Positions 32,991-44,794 are shown, numbered from the stretch's first letter. The stretch is DNA of 64,000 nucleotides from Poecilobothrus nobilitatus (GCA_947095535.1 OX352772.1:121788225-121852224), one strand, 5' to 3'. Notes: a model not told the origin generated them from the sequence alone. A program made the numbers and translations.

Positions 32991-33940
32991 TTATACATTA
33001 TTATTATAGTTATAATACTTCTCCTTTTCAAGCTCTAATATTTGAACTTTTAGTTCGAGCTTAGCTTTTCTGTCTGCTTTTTTGTCTTGTATACAATCCT
33101 TATATATTTCAAGCTTCTCTTTCTTTGCTTGATAAATTTTTTTAGAAATTTCTAATTTTTCCTTCTTGGTTTGGTAAATTTTCCTTGTATATTTAATATC
33201 CTCTATATTTTTGTCTATATTCAGAAGAACTTTGTCCATTTTCTCATAAAATTCCTTTTGGCTTTCGGTTTGGCTTTCTAAAAGCTTCTTCCTATAATTT
33301 TCGTCATCCTGCTTTTTATTCTTTCTTGTATTTCTTGAAGGTGTTACAGGATTGCACGAAGATATATTTACAGAATTTTCAACATTAGAAGTTGGCTCCT
33401 CATTTTCTTCATCAAACACTTGTTGAACACCTTCCATTTCTTGCACATTTTGCAGTTGTATTTCAGTGCCGAAATCTCTTCCTGGTGGATTAGTTAAAGT
33501 ATCCAACTCCATGATTCGTATTACAGCCTTTTCTGTATCATTAAATGTTTGAAAATTACTTGGCCCACCACCAGTTTTGGTCATATCCTTTTTATTTTAA
33601 ATTTTCTTCATTTTTGTTTTATGTTTTAAGACCTTCCGTACCTAAAAATAAATTTAAAATTAAATGTAAATTTAAAATAAGAAACAATAATTAAAAAATA
33701 AAAAATCATACCCTTTGCCACACATGCCAGTCACGTTCAGGGGGTCCTAGAATATTTAATTCAGTTGCAAATTCTTGCCATTTTTTGTCCAAGATATGTT
33801 TTTGACATATACCTTTGGCTATGTTTTGATTTAATTCCATCAGCTCCACTAATCTGTTTAATTGCCTTTTATTACTGACCACTTTACTTTTTTTTTCATT
33901 CTTAAAAACATGTAAATTACATCAATTTTTTACAACTCTA
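32991..33940 (-). pseudogene. Harbinger accessory MADF/Myb-like DNA-binding protein
   Basis: Partner that guides the transposase to the termini and nucleus. Upstream exon (about 33930-33715): NKRQLNRLVELMELNQNIAK and WQEFATELNILGPPERDW, a trihelix/MADF-like domain, ending at a GTATG donor; after the intron, an in-frame TAA precedes MTKTGGGPSNFQTFNDTEKA. The 197-aa frame 33584-32991 ends in a long Lys/Glu coiled coil. The truncated versions at 36147-36584 and 39147-39584 differ by small insertions (+3 and +2 nt). Confidence 0.75.
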
Positions 33941-34397
33941 GCAATAATTATCAAGAAAGTAAAATACTTACATTTTTAGAAATATTTTGAATAACTTTTT
34001 AATAATTAAAAAAAAACAAGCACTTTTTGTTTACAATCAACCGAAAAATTCTTGGCGCTAAAAAAAGTTGACAATATCAACTATATCGACATTTGCAATA
34101 TGGAAATTCCGTTGACAAAAAAAAATTCACGATTTGATCAACCCAAAGTTGACAAGCGACATTTACAATATCGATACATAATCGATTGATAAATTTAGGC
34201 GATAAATATCGCCTATCAACTAATAGTTGACACTCGCAATTTGGTCCTTAAATAAAAAATTTCATTATATTATAAACTTTTATAAGATCATACAGCTTAG
34301 GCTAAGATCGATAAAACCACTATTTAGTTTTATGAACTACACAATTTGTAAAATTGTATAACAAAATGAATTGAAATAAAGAAAAAAAAAAAAAAAA

Positions 34398-34912
34398 TAT
34401 TTTTTTAAGCGTGCTGGTAAACCAAAAAATTTCAAAATCTAATGAGGAAAAATAAAATTAATCATTATCATACATATTCAGAGCTAAAAGCTTCAATTGT
34501 AGAACGTTTCATTCGCACTCCTAAAAACAATATGTGGAAACAATTTAGTTTACAAGGTACATATAAAAGTATTCCGAAAAGCAAAATACAAAGTTTTTTG
34601 TGTTTTGTTCGTATAAGTAAATTTAAAGGTATATTTGCAAAAGGTTATCAACATAATTGGTCAAGAGAAATTGATACAATAGCGAAAATAAAAAGAACTG
34701 ATCCAATAACATACAATTTACTTGATTAAACACAAAAACCAATAAAAGGCAATTTTTTTGAACCTGAACTTACATCTGTTAAATTTCCTAATGTAGAAAA
34801 AATATACCTTGTAGAAAAAATAATAAGAATAAAAGGAAATCAAGTTTTGGTTAGGTGGCTTGTCTTTGATAAAAAATATGATTCATGGATAAATAAACGA
34901 GAAATTATTTAA
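34398..34912 (+). pseudogene. Polinton integrase C-terminus with chromodomain (unit 1)
   Basis: KRAGKPKNFK at 34408, then NHYHTYSELKASIVERFIRT (core helix with the catalytic Glu in VERF), NWSREIDTIAKIKRTDPITY, a TAA at 34727-34729, and in the same frame NFFEPELTSVKF ... EKIYLVEKIIRIKGNQVLVR and WINKREII, a chromodomain typical of Polinton integrases, to the stop at 34910-34912. The chromodomain probably reads histone marks for target choice. Confidence 0.85.
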
Positions 34913-35870
34913 TGAAAACAAAAAAAATTTTACTATAAAAAATGCAATGCTGTTTTTTGATATGAAAAACAACTTTTTATTCTCAACTTTATTTTTTTAT
35001 TTATTTTTTCACTTTTAACTTGAACTTGTAGCTTGAACTTTATCACCATCTCAATTTGTATTTCATGGTCGCAGTTTATATTATTCAAATCAAGTTTAAA
35101 AAATATTTTTTTTAATTTTTAGATAAATATTAAACTTTAATCAAGAAATTTTTTTTTTTTTTTATTTTAAGTTTTTTTATAAATAAATTTTATAGATAAA
35201 TTTAAAATTATCTATTTAAAACAAACTTTAAAAACTTTCCATATCTCTATATCTACATTTAAACCAAGCTTTTTATTTTTATACGAAGCCAAACTTTAAA
35301 AAAATTTTCATATTGAACCGGTTAAATTTATATGAATATTTAGCAATTTTAATTTAACTACAAAATTTCTCAAAGTTCACAATTTTTAACTAATTTTAAA
35401 TCATGCTTTAAAAGCGTTTTTTTTTTTTAAATAATAATATTTAGCAATTTTAATATAACTCTAAAGCTTCTCAAAGATCATAATAATTCATCAATTTTAA
35501 ATCAAGCTTTAAAAACTTTTTTAAATTTTTTTTTGTTTTTTTTAATAGTAATAAATAGTAATAAATAATAATATTAATTCGATATTTAAACCAAACTTTA
35601 AAAACTCTTCATATCTCCAGCTTATAACTTAGAATATTCAATATTCTTAATTAAATACCATATTATTTCTCAATTTCAAATATCAAAGACACAAAACTTT
35701 TCATTTATACTTTGATGTTTAAAACCTCCGCTGTTTGTAGCGCCATTGCTATATTTTAAACTCTACATCGTTTTAAGCATCAAGAAAAAACTAATCAACA
35801 CAATTAATTTTTTTAATAATATTTCTACTACATTCTATATTTATACGAAGCTTTATATTTTATACAAATT
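34913..35870. repeat. Polinton right terminal/subterminal repeat (unit 1)
   Basis: Non-coding, composed of repeated blocks such as tcaaatcaagctttaaaaac and atttagcaattttaat; the inverted equivalent of 11425-12000. It is cut at about 35870 by the join to Harbinger sequence (ttttattttaacataaatta) that starts unit 2. Confidence 0.75.
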
Positions 35871-38870
35871 TTTTATTTTAACATAAATTATAAAAAAAGA
35901 AATGGTATTTTATGTAAATTAAGTAGTTTCTAATAAAAGTAAAAAACAAATGTTTTATTTTTGTTTCATAATGAATTAATTTTAATTATACATTATTATT
36001 ATAGTTATAATACTTCTCCTTTTCAAGCTCTAATATTTGAACTTTTAGTTCGAGCTTAGCTTTTCTGTCTGCTTTTTTGTCTTGTATACAATCCTTATAT
36101 ATTTCAAGCTTCTCTTTCTTTGCTTGATAAATTTTTTTAGAAATTTCTAATATTTTTCCTTCTTGGTTTGGTAAATTTTCCTTGTATTATATTTAATATC
36201 CTCTATATTTTTGTCTATATTCAGAAGAACTTTGTCCATTTTCTCATAAAATTCCTTTTGGCTTTCGGTTTGGCTTTCTAAAAGCTTCTTCCTATAATTT
36301 TCGTCATCCTGCTTTTTATTCTTTCTTGTATTTCTTGAAGGTGTTACAGGATTGCACGAAGATATATTTACAGAATTTTCAACATTAGAAGTTGGCTCCT
36401 CATTTTCTTCATCAAACACTTGTTGAACACCTTCCATTTCTTGCACATTTTGCAGTTGTATTTCAGTGCCGAAATCTCTCCCTGGTGGATTAGTTAAAGT
36501 ATCCAACTCCATGATTCGTATTACAGCCTTTTCTGTATCATTAAATGTTTGAAAATTACTTGGCCCACCACCAGTTTTGGTCATATCCTTTTTATTTTAA
36601 ATTTTCTTCATTTTTGTTTTATGTTTTAAGACCTTCCGTACCTAAAAATAAATTTAAAATTAAATGTAAATTTAAAATAAGAAACAATAATTAAAAAATA
36701 AAAAATCATACCCTTTGCCACACATGCCAGTCACGTTCAGGGGGTCCTAGAATATTTAATTCAGTTGCAAATTCTTGCCATTTTTTGTCCAAGATATGTT
36801 TTTGACATATACCTTTGGCTATGTTTTGATTTAATTCCATCAGCTCCACTAATCTGTTTAATTGCCTTTTATTACTGACCACTTTACTTTTTTTTTCATT
36901 CTTAAAAACATGTAAATTACATCAATTTTTTACAACTCTAGCAATAATTATCAAGAAAGTAAAATACTTACATTTTTAGAAATATTTTGAATAACTTTTT
37001 AATAATTAAAAAAAAACAAGCACTTTTTGTTTACAATCAACCGAAAAATTCTTGGCGCTAAAAAAAGTTGACAATATCAACTATATCGACATTTGCAATA
37101 TGGAAATTCCGTTGACAAAAAAAAATTCACGATTTGATCAACCCAAAGTTGACAAGCGACATTTACAATATCGATACATAATCGATTGATAAATTTAGGC
37201 GATAAATATCGCCTATCAACTAATAGTTGACACTCGCAATTTGGCCCTTAAATAAAAAATTTCATTATATTATAAACTTTTATAAGATCATACAGCTTAG
37301 GCTAAGATCGATAAAACCACTATTTAGTTTTATGAACTACACAATTTGTAAAATTGTATAACAAAATGAATTGAAATAAAGAAAAAAAAAAAAAAAATAT
37401 TTTTTTAAGCGTGCTGGTAAACCAAAAAATTTCAAAATCTAATGAGGAAAAATAAAATTAATCATTATCATACATATTCAGAGCTAAAAGCTTCAATTGT
37501 AGAACGTTTCATTCGCACTCCTAAAAACAATATGTGGAAACAATTTAGTTTACAAGGTACATATAAAAGTATTCCGAAAAGCAAAATACAAAGTTTTTTG
37601 TGTTTTGTTCGTATAAGTAAATTTAAAGGTATATTTGCAAAAGGTTATCAACATAATTGGTCAAGAGAAATTGATACAATAGCGAAAATAAAAAGAACTG
37701 ATCCAATAACATACAATTTACTTGATTAAACACAAAAACCAATAAAAGGCAATTTTTTTGAACCTGAACTTACATCTGTTAAATTTCCTAATGTAGAAAA
37801 AATATACCTTGTAGAAAAAATAATAAGAATAAAAGGAAATCAAGTTTTGGTTAGGTGGCTTGTCTTTGATAAAAAATATGATTCATGGATAAATAAACGA
37901 GAAATTATTTAATGAAAACAAAAAAAATTTTACTATAAAAAATGCAATGCTGTTTTTTGATATGAAAAACAACTTTTTATTCTCAACTTTATTTTTTTAT
38001 TTATTTTTTCACTTTTAACTTGAACTTGTAGCTTGAACTTTATCACCATCTCAATTTGTATTTCATGGTCGCAGTTTATATTATTCAAATCAAGTTTAAA
38101 AAATATTTTTTTTAATTTTTAGATAAATATTAAACTTTAATCAAGAAATTTTTTTTTTTTTTTATTTTAAGTTTTTTTATAAATAAATTTTATAGATAAA
38201 TTTAAAATTATCTATTTAAAACAAACTTTAAAAACTTTCCATATCTCTATATCTACATTTAAACCAAGCTTTTTATTTTTATACGAAGCCAAACTTTAAA
38301 AAAATTTTCATATTGAACCGGTTAAATTTATATGAATATTTAGCAATTTTAATTTAACTACAAAATTTCTCAAAGTTCACAATTTTTAACTAATTTTAAA
38401 TCATGCTTTAAAAGCGTTTTTTTTTTTTAAATAATAATATTTAGCAATTTTAATATAACTCTAAAGCTTCTCAAAGATCATAATAATTCATCAATTTTAA
38501 ATCAAGCTTTAAAAACTTTTTTAAATTTTTTTTTGTTTTTTTTAATAGTAATAAATAGTAATAAATAATAATATTAATTCGATATTTAAACCAAACTTTA
38601 AAAACTCTTCATATCTCCAGCTTATAACTTAGAATATTCAATATTCTTAATTAAATACCATATTATTTCTCAATTTCAAATATCAAAGACACAAAACTTT
38701 TCATTTATACTTTGATGTTTAAAACCTCCGCTGTTTGTAGCGCCATTGCTATATTTTAAACTCTACATCGTTTTAAGCATCAAGAAAAAACTAATCAACA
38801 CAATTAATTTTTTTAATAATATTTCTACTACATTCTATATTTATACGAAGCTTTATATTTTATACAAATT
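35871..38870. repeat. 3.0-kb tandem repeat, unit 2
   Basis: Begins in mid-Harbinger sequence and repeats unit 1. Includes a truncated minus-strand Harbinger accessory frame (36147-36584), the Harbinger right terminus (ends about 37247), the LINE tail and A-run (to 37396), the integrase C-terminus (37442-37912) and terminal repeat sequence. Confidence 0.95.
37442..37912 (+). pseudogene. Polinton integrase C-terminus (unit 2)
   Basis: Identical to 34442-34912, with the same internal TAA (37727-37729) before the chromodomain. Confidence 0.8.
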
Positions 38871-41866
38871 TTTTATTTTAACATAAATTATAAAAAAAGA
38901 AATGGTATTTTATGTAAATTAAGTAGTTTCTAATAAAAGTAAAAAACAAATGTTTTATTTTTGTTTCATAATGAATTAATTTTAATTATACATTATTATT
39001 ATAGTTATAATACTTCTCCTTTTCAAGCTCTAATATTTGAACTTTTAGTTCGAGCTTAGCTTTTCTGTCTGCTTTTTTGTCTTGTATACAATCCTTATAT
39101 ATTTCAAGCTTCTCTTTCTTTGCTTGATAAATTTTTTTAGAAATTTCTAATATTTTTCCTTCTTGGTTTGGTAAATTTTCCTTGTATTATATTTAATATC
39201 CTCTATATTTTTGTCTATATTCAGAAGAACTTTGTCCATTTTCTCATAAAATTCCTTTTGGCTTTCGGTTTGGCTTTCTAAAAGCTTCTTCCTATAATTT
39301 TCGTCATCCTGCTTTTTATTCTTTCTTGTATTTCTTGAAGGTGTTACAGGATTGCACGAAGATATATTTACAGAATTTTCAACATTAGAAGTTGGCTCCT
39401 CATTTTCTTCATCAAACACTTGTTGAACACCTTCCATTTCTTGCACATTTTGCAGTTGTATTTCAGTGCCGAAATCTCTCCCTGGTGGATTAGTTAAAGT
39501 ATCCAACTCCATGATTCGTATTACAGCCTTTTCTGTATCATTAAATGTTTGAAAATTACTTGGCCCACCACCAGTTTTGGTCATATCCTTTTTATTTTAA
39601 ATTTTCTTCATTTTTGTTTTATGTTTTAAGACCTTCCGTACCTAAAAATAAATTTAAAATTAAATGTAAATTTAAAATAAGAAACAATAATTAAAAAATA
39701 AAAAATCATACCCTTTGCCACACATGCCAGTCACGTTCAGGGGGTCCTAGAATATTTAATTCAGTTGCAAATTCTTGCCATTTTTTGTCCAAGATATGTT
39801 TTTGACATATACCTTTGGCTATGTTTTGATTTAATTCCATCAGCTCCACTAATCTGTTTAATTGCCTTTTATTACTGACCACTTTACTTTTTTTTTCATT
39901 CTTAAAAACATGTAAATTACATCAATTTTTTACAACTCTAGCAATAATTATCAAGAAAGTAAAATACTTACATTTTTAGAAATATTTTGAATAACTTTTT
40001 AATAATTAAAAAAAAACAAGCACTTTTTGTTTACAATCAACCGAAAAATTCTTGGCGCTAAAAAAAGTTGACAATATCAACTATATCGACATTTGCAATA
40101 TGGAAATTCCGTTGACAAAAAAAAATTCACGATTTGATCAACCCAAAGTTGACAAGCGACATTTACAATATCGATACATAATCGATTGATAAATTTAGGC
40201 GATAAATATCGCCTATCAACTAATAGTTGACACTCGCAATTTGGCCCTTAAATAAAAAATTTCATTATATTATAAACTTTTATAAGATCATACAGCTTAG
40301 GCTAAGATCGATAAAACCACTATTTAGTTTTATGAACTACACAATTTGTAAAATTGTATAACAAAATGAATTGAAATAAAGAAAAAAAAAAAAAAAATAT
40401 TTTTTTAAGCGTGCTGGTAAACCAAAAAATTTCAAAATCTAATGAGGAAAAATAAAATTAATCATTATCATACATATTCAGAGCTAAAAGCTTCAATTGT
40501 AGAACGTTTCATTCGCACTCCTAAAAACAATATGTGGAAACAATTTAGTTTACAAGGTACATATAAAAGTATTCCGAAAAGCAAAATACAAAGTTTTTTG
40601 TGTTTTGTTCGTATAAGTAAATTTAAAGGTATATTTGCAAAAGGTTATCAACATAATTGGTCAAGAGAAATTGATACAATAGCGAAAATAAAAAGAACTG
40701 ATCCAATAACATACAATTTACTTGATTAAACACAAAAACCAATAAAAGGCAATTTTTTTGAACCTGAACTTACATCTGTTAAATTTCCTAATGTAGAAAA
40801 AATATACCTTGTAGAAAAAATAATAAGAATAAAAGGAAATCAAGTTTTGGTTAGGTGGCTTGTCTTTGATAAAAAATATGATTCATGGATAAATAAACGA
40901 GAAATTATTTAATGAAAACAAAAAAAATTTTACTATAAAAAATGCAATGCTGTTTTTTGATATGAAAAACAACTTTTTATTCTCAACTTTATTTTTTTAT
41001 TTATTTTTTCACTTTTAACTTGAACTTGTAGCTTGAACTTTATCACCATCTCAATTTGTATTTCATGGTCGCAGTTTATATTATTCAAATCAAGTTTAAA
41101 AAATATTTTTTTTAATTTTTAGATAAATATTAAACTTTAATCAAGAAATTTTTTTTTTTTTTATTTTAAGTTTTTTTATAAATAAATTTTATAGATAAAT
41201 TTAAAATTATCTATTTAAAACAAACTTTAAAAACTTTCCATATCTCTATATCTACATTTAAACCAAGCTTTTTATTTTTATACGAAGCCAAACTTTAAAA
41301 AAATTTTCATATTGAACCGGTTAAATTTATATGAATATTTAGCAATTTTAATTTAACTACAAAATTTCTCAAAGTTCACAATTTTTAACTAATTTTAAAT
41401 CATGCTTTAAAAGCGTTTTTTTTTTTTAAATAATAATATTTAGCAATTTTAATATAACTCTAAAGCTTCTCAAAGATCATAATAATTCATCAATTTTAAA
41501 TCAAGCTTTAAAAACTTTTTTAAATTTTTTTTTGTTTTTTTTAATAGTAATAAATAGTAATAAATAATAATATTAATTCGATATTTAACCCAAACTTTAA
41601 AAACTCTTCATATCTCCAGCTTATAACTTAGAATATTCAATATTCTTAATTAAATACCATATTATTTCTCAATTTCAAATATCAAAGACACAAAACTTTT
41701 CATTTATACTTTGATGTTTAAAACCTCCGCTGTTTGTAGCGCCATTGCTATATTTTAAACTCTACATTGTTTTAAGCATCAAGAAAAAACTAATCAACAC
41801 AATTAATTTTTTTAATAATATTTCTACTACATTCTATATTTATACGAAGCTTTATATTTTATACAA
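38871..41866. repeat. 3.0-kb tandem repeat, unit 3
   Basis: Unit 3 matches unit 2 at an offset of exactly 3,000 bp up to about 41160, then shows one T fewer and two single-base differences before running into the true Polinton end at 41867. It includes a truncated Harbinger accessory frame at 39147-39584. Confidence 0.95.
40442..40912 (+). pseudogene. Polinton integrase C-terminus (unit 3)
   Basis: Same sequence as units 1 and 2, including the in-frame stop at 40727-40729. Confidence 0.8.
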
Positions 41867-42285
41867 AATTTTTAATGAAATATTCAAACAAAACTCTAAA
41901 AATTTTTCATTTTCATATTGCAATTTCAATATAACTATAAAGCTTCTCAAACATCATAATAATTCATCTATTTCAAATCAAGCTTTAAAAACCTTTTTTA
42001 AATTTTTTTCTTTTTATAAACATTAAATCAAGTTTAAATTAAAATCAAGTTTAAATAAATTTATTAATCAGGGGATTTTTTTTTTTTTTTTCAATAACAA
42101 TAATATTAATTCTGTATTCAAACCAAACTTTAAAAACGTTTCATTTCTTCACTATAATTTAAAATATTCAATACTATTTATAAAATATCCTATTGTTCTT
42201 TCCAATTTCAAATACCAAAGACACAAACCTTTTTATAACTCATACTTTACCGTTTAAAAACGACGCTGTGTGCAGGGCCATTGCA
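40913..42285. repeat. Polinton right terminal repeat, two monomers
   Basis: The inner monomer (to about 41806) pairs with 11425-12060 in inverse orientation. An outer, more diverged monomer (41807-42285) repeats the same landmarks about 535 bp further on: aaagacacaaa.ctttt at 41685 and 42218, gcgccattgc/gggccattgc at 41739 and 42276. Confidence 0.75.
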
Positions 42286-42297
42286 AAAGCTTTTTTA

Positions 42298-42477
42298 CTC
42301 TTCTCCGCATGCTTTAAAATCGGAATGCTCTTCTTCACATGGTGTAGAATCGTCTTGCTCCTCTCCCCATGGTCTAAAATCGGCTTGCTCTTCTCCGCAT
42401 TGACTAGAATCGGCTTGCTCTTCTCCACGTGGTGTAGAATCCGCTCGCTGCTCTCCACATGGACTAGAATCGGCTAA
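42298..42477. repeat. 30-bp minisatellite, 6 units
   Basis: Consensus ctcttctccacatggtgtag followed by aatcggcttg, repeated six times with exact 30-bp spacing and several substitutions per unit. Because 30 is divisible by 3 it is open in both directions, giving a 10-residue repeat on each strand. It lies exactly between the Polinton terminal repeat and the LOA endonuclease. Confidence 0.9.
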
Positions 42478-42489
42478 TCCATACTACTT

Positions 42490-43284
42490 CCCCTAGGTGA
42501 GGAGGACTTGGACATAGCCCTCATTCAAGAACCATGGGTTAACGCCTCCAAGATTAGAGGGTTAAACAGCTGTATTTATAATCTATTCTATAAGAATGTA
42601 AATTTAGAAATAGGTAAACCAAGAACTTGTGTTCTAGTTAAAAAACATATAAGTGCACATCTGTGTTCCAATTTTAGTTATGAAGATTTGACAGTTGCAA
42701 AACAGGAAATGCCGAACAATGTAAGCGTGTTATATATAAGCTCTGTGTACATGCCACACGACGAACCTGCTCCACCGCCCCCGCTTCAGCAATTAGTAGT
42801 TGCCACAGGTGGCAAATTCATTGCAGGCTGTGATGTTAATGCACGGCATACCCATGCTCATATAAATATGGGGTATCTAGGAAACGAATGAAGGAGAAGA
42901 GTCATTATTTGATTTTATTTTAAATAGCAAACTAAATATACGCAATAGGGGCAGAAACCCCACTTTCATATTTCCAAGCTCGGATAGTTTTCCAGGTTGC
43001 GCAGATGTGTTAGATATTATATGTATAAGTAATGACCAAACCCTAAATATAGAGAAATGAGGAGTATCCGAGAAAAAGATCTTTTTCGAACCACCATTGG
43101 ATTTTCTTCAATATCAATATTAAGGCTGAAAATCGCAGCTCTACAGAAACCCCAGGGATACTGACTGGGGGAAATTCAGAAAAGTAGCTATAGAAAAGGT
43201 TTTGGTAATAGCTAATTCAGATATCGTAATTGAAAATGAGTTAGAAAAGAGAACTGAAATGTTTACAAAGGCCATGGAGGTTCA
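42490..43284 (+). pseudogene. LOA-type LINE endonuclease (right copy)
   Basis: Frame 42508-42891: MDIALIQEPWVNASKIRGLN, VSVLYISSVYMPHDEPAPPP and IAGCDVNARHTHAHINMG, followed by a stop where the left copy has its own break. The remainder (to 43284) is frame-broken near 42900 and 43060. Homology to the left copy starts at ctaggtgaggaggacttgg (42491; left 10031). Confidence 0.8.
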
Positions 43285-44760
43285 TTGAAAGTGGCATATC
43301 CTCTTAAGCGTAGCAAAAGGACATACCCGGCCTGGTGGAATGAGAACTTATGTAAACTAAGAAAGGAGACTAGAGACGCCTACAATATCTGCCACAGGCA
43401 GAATAAGTGGCAACTCGATAAGGATCAACTTAGGGAATATAAGGGAGCAATCCGATTGCCTAAAACCCAATCATGGAAGGATTATTATGAATCAATTGAA
43501 AGTACTAGAGACTCAGCCAGACTTAGCAGAGTTGTATCTAGAGAAAACTCTAATCATTCCTTTCTAAGAACTGTGGAAGGGAAATGGACTGATTCAGCCG
43601 CTGAAACCCTAGATCTTTTAGTGTCTATCTATTTTCCAGGGTGCATTGAGGACGAACATGTGATTAACTAGGCAATGGAGGGTAGAGTTCGAAGCGGCCC
43701 TGACGAATGTGGTAACTCAGTTATAACGGAGGAAAAGGTTGCCTGGGTAATTGGTAACTTCGCTCCACACAAAGCTGTAGGTTTAGACGGTATTTTTCCA
43801 AAAATTGTGCAAGAAATGAAGGGACTTGTAGTTACATTAATTACTAAGCTGTTCAGAAGCCGCCTCATTTTTGGTCATATTCCCCTGCAATGGAGGCGGG
43901 TGAATGTGATCTTTATTCCAAAAGCTGATAAAAAAGGGCATGAAACCGCTAAAGACTTTGGACCGATCAGTCTATCTTCCTTTTTATTGAAAACTCTCGA
44001 AAGAACACTCGAGTTAGAACTTAGAAGGGTGCTAGAGTGTACTACGCTATGAAAGTATCAACATGCCTATCGTAAGGGCAAGTCAAAAGAGACTACACTG
44101 AGTGAACTAGTGCGGGACATGGAACAATCGATTCAGTATAAGGAATATACATTGGCTACCTTTCTAGACATAGAAGATGCCTTCAATAATGTGCATGTAG
44201 CGACCATACAGAACTCACTGGAAGAACTAGGGGCAGAAACTACCCTCAGTAGACTCAGTGGATGTTAATATGTTGCAATCAAGAGGGATCCAGTCGAAAC
44301 TTGGTAACCATAAAATTACTAGAAGAGTAAGTAGAGGCACACTCCAGGGTGGGGTTCTATCACCACTACTGTGGCTTTTAGTAATGAATGGAATTCTTAA
44401 AAAATTTCCAATCCATTGCATACGCAGATGGTCTAGCAGTATTAGGTTCTGGAAAGTTTCTTGACATAATTAGTGTAATTATGGAGACAGCTTTAAGAAG
44501 CCAATGGATGTGGCCTCTGCGTCAACCCGGACAAAACTGATCTAAAACTATTCACAAACAGGATCAAGGTACCGGAATTCACCAAGGCTAGATTGGATGG
44601 TGTATATATGAATTTAGCCTACACTGTCAAATACTTGGGAGTGGTACTTGATATAAAACTGAAGTCGGGGCATAATACTGAATAAAGAGCCAAAAAGGCC
44701 TGTTTATCCGTGTATTCTTGTAGGAAAATGTTAGGTAAAAAATGGGGATAAAAACCAAGA
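43285..44760 (+). pseudogene. LOA-type LINE reverse transcriptase (right copy)
   Basis: The linker frame 43285-43671 and RT frame 43675-44052 include AVGLDGIFPKIVQEMKGLVV, FGHIPLQWRRVNVIFIPKAD and the conserved GPISLSSFLLKTLERTLELE; a stop follows at 44050-44052. Further RT is readable to AYADGLAVLGSGK (44418 on), where the catalytic YADD is YADG (Asp to Gly at 44430-44432). GGVLSPLLWLLVMN is at 44347-44390. Catalytically dead. Confidence 0.8.
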
Positions 44761-44794
44761 ATGGCTTTATGAATGTATACAGCTATAGCTATAG

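Larger units (their letters stand above)
31356..34247 (+). mobile_element. PIF/Harbinger DNA transposon, complete, 2,892 bp
   Basis: Terminal inverted repeats gggccagattgcgagtgtca (left) and its near-complement ending ttgcnnnn..ggtcc (right), 20 of 22 bases matching, flanked by TTA at 31353-31355 and 34248-34250, the 3-bp duplication usual for this superfamily. It encodes two convergent genes, a DDE transposase (+) and a MADF/Myb-like protein (-), as Harbinger elements do. Confidence 0.92.
25669..34397 (+). mobile_element. Near full-length LINE inserted in the Polinton integrase gene
   Basis: Carries a 5' region, ORF1 (25862-26890), ORF2 (about 28010-30838) and a 3' UTR that is itself split by Harbinger (31356-34247) and ends in an A-run at 34382-34396. 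The integrase frame lies on both sides. The 5' limit is approximate and I could not fix a target duplication. Confidence 0.8.
32876..35870. repeat. 3.0-kb tandem repeat, unit 1 (original context)
   Basis: Comprises the Harbinger 3' half, the LINE 3' tail, the integrase C-terminus and Polinton terminal sequence. It recurs at 35871-38870 and 38871-41866. Unit 1 is about 5 nt shorter (near 33150-33190) and has T at 34245 where units 2 and 3 have C. Confidence 0.95.
11425..42285. mobile_element. Polinton/Maverick element (virus-like DNA transposon), decayed and interrupted
   Basis: Defined by inverted terminal sequence (11425-12060 against about 41190-41806) and by the Polinton gene set between them: polymerase B, protease, major and minor capsid proteins, packaging ATPase and RVE integrase with chromodomain. 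After subtracting two LINEs, the Harbinger element, the tandem copies and the 1.4-kb duplication, roughly 12-13 kb remain, below the usual 15-20 kb, in keeping with loss of the polymerase N-terminus and the outer left repeat. Confidence 0.9.

Noticed and set aside
41745..42026. 93-codon frame in the Polinton right end
   Set aside because: Lies in the terminal repeat, is poor in complexity, and the homologous inverted region at 11425-12060 does not keep it open.
42193..42477. 94-codon frame with a decapeptide repeat, and its antisense counterpart
   Set aside because: Both follow from the 30-bp minisatellite period; there is no sign of a real protein.
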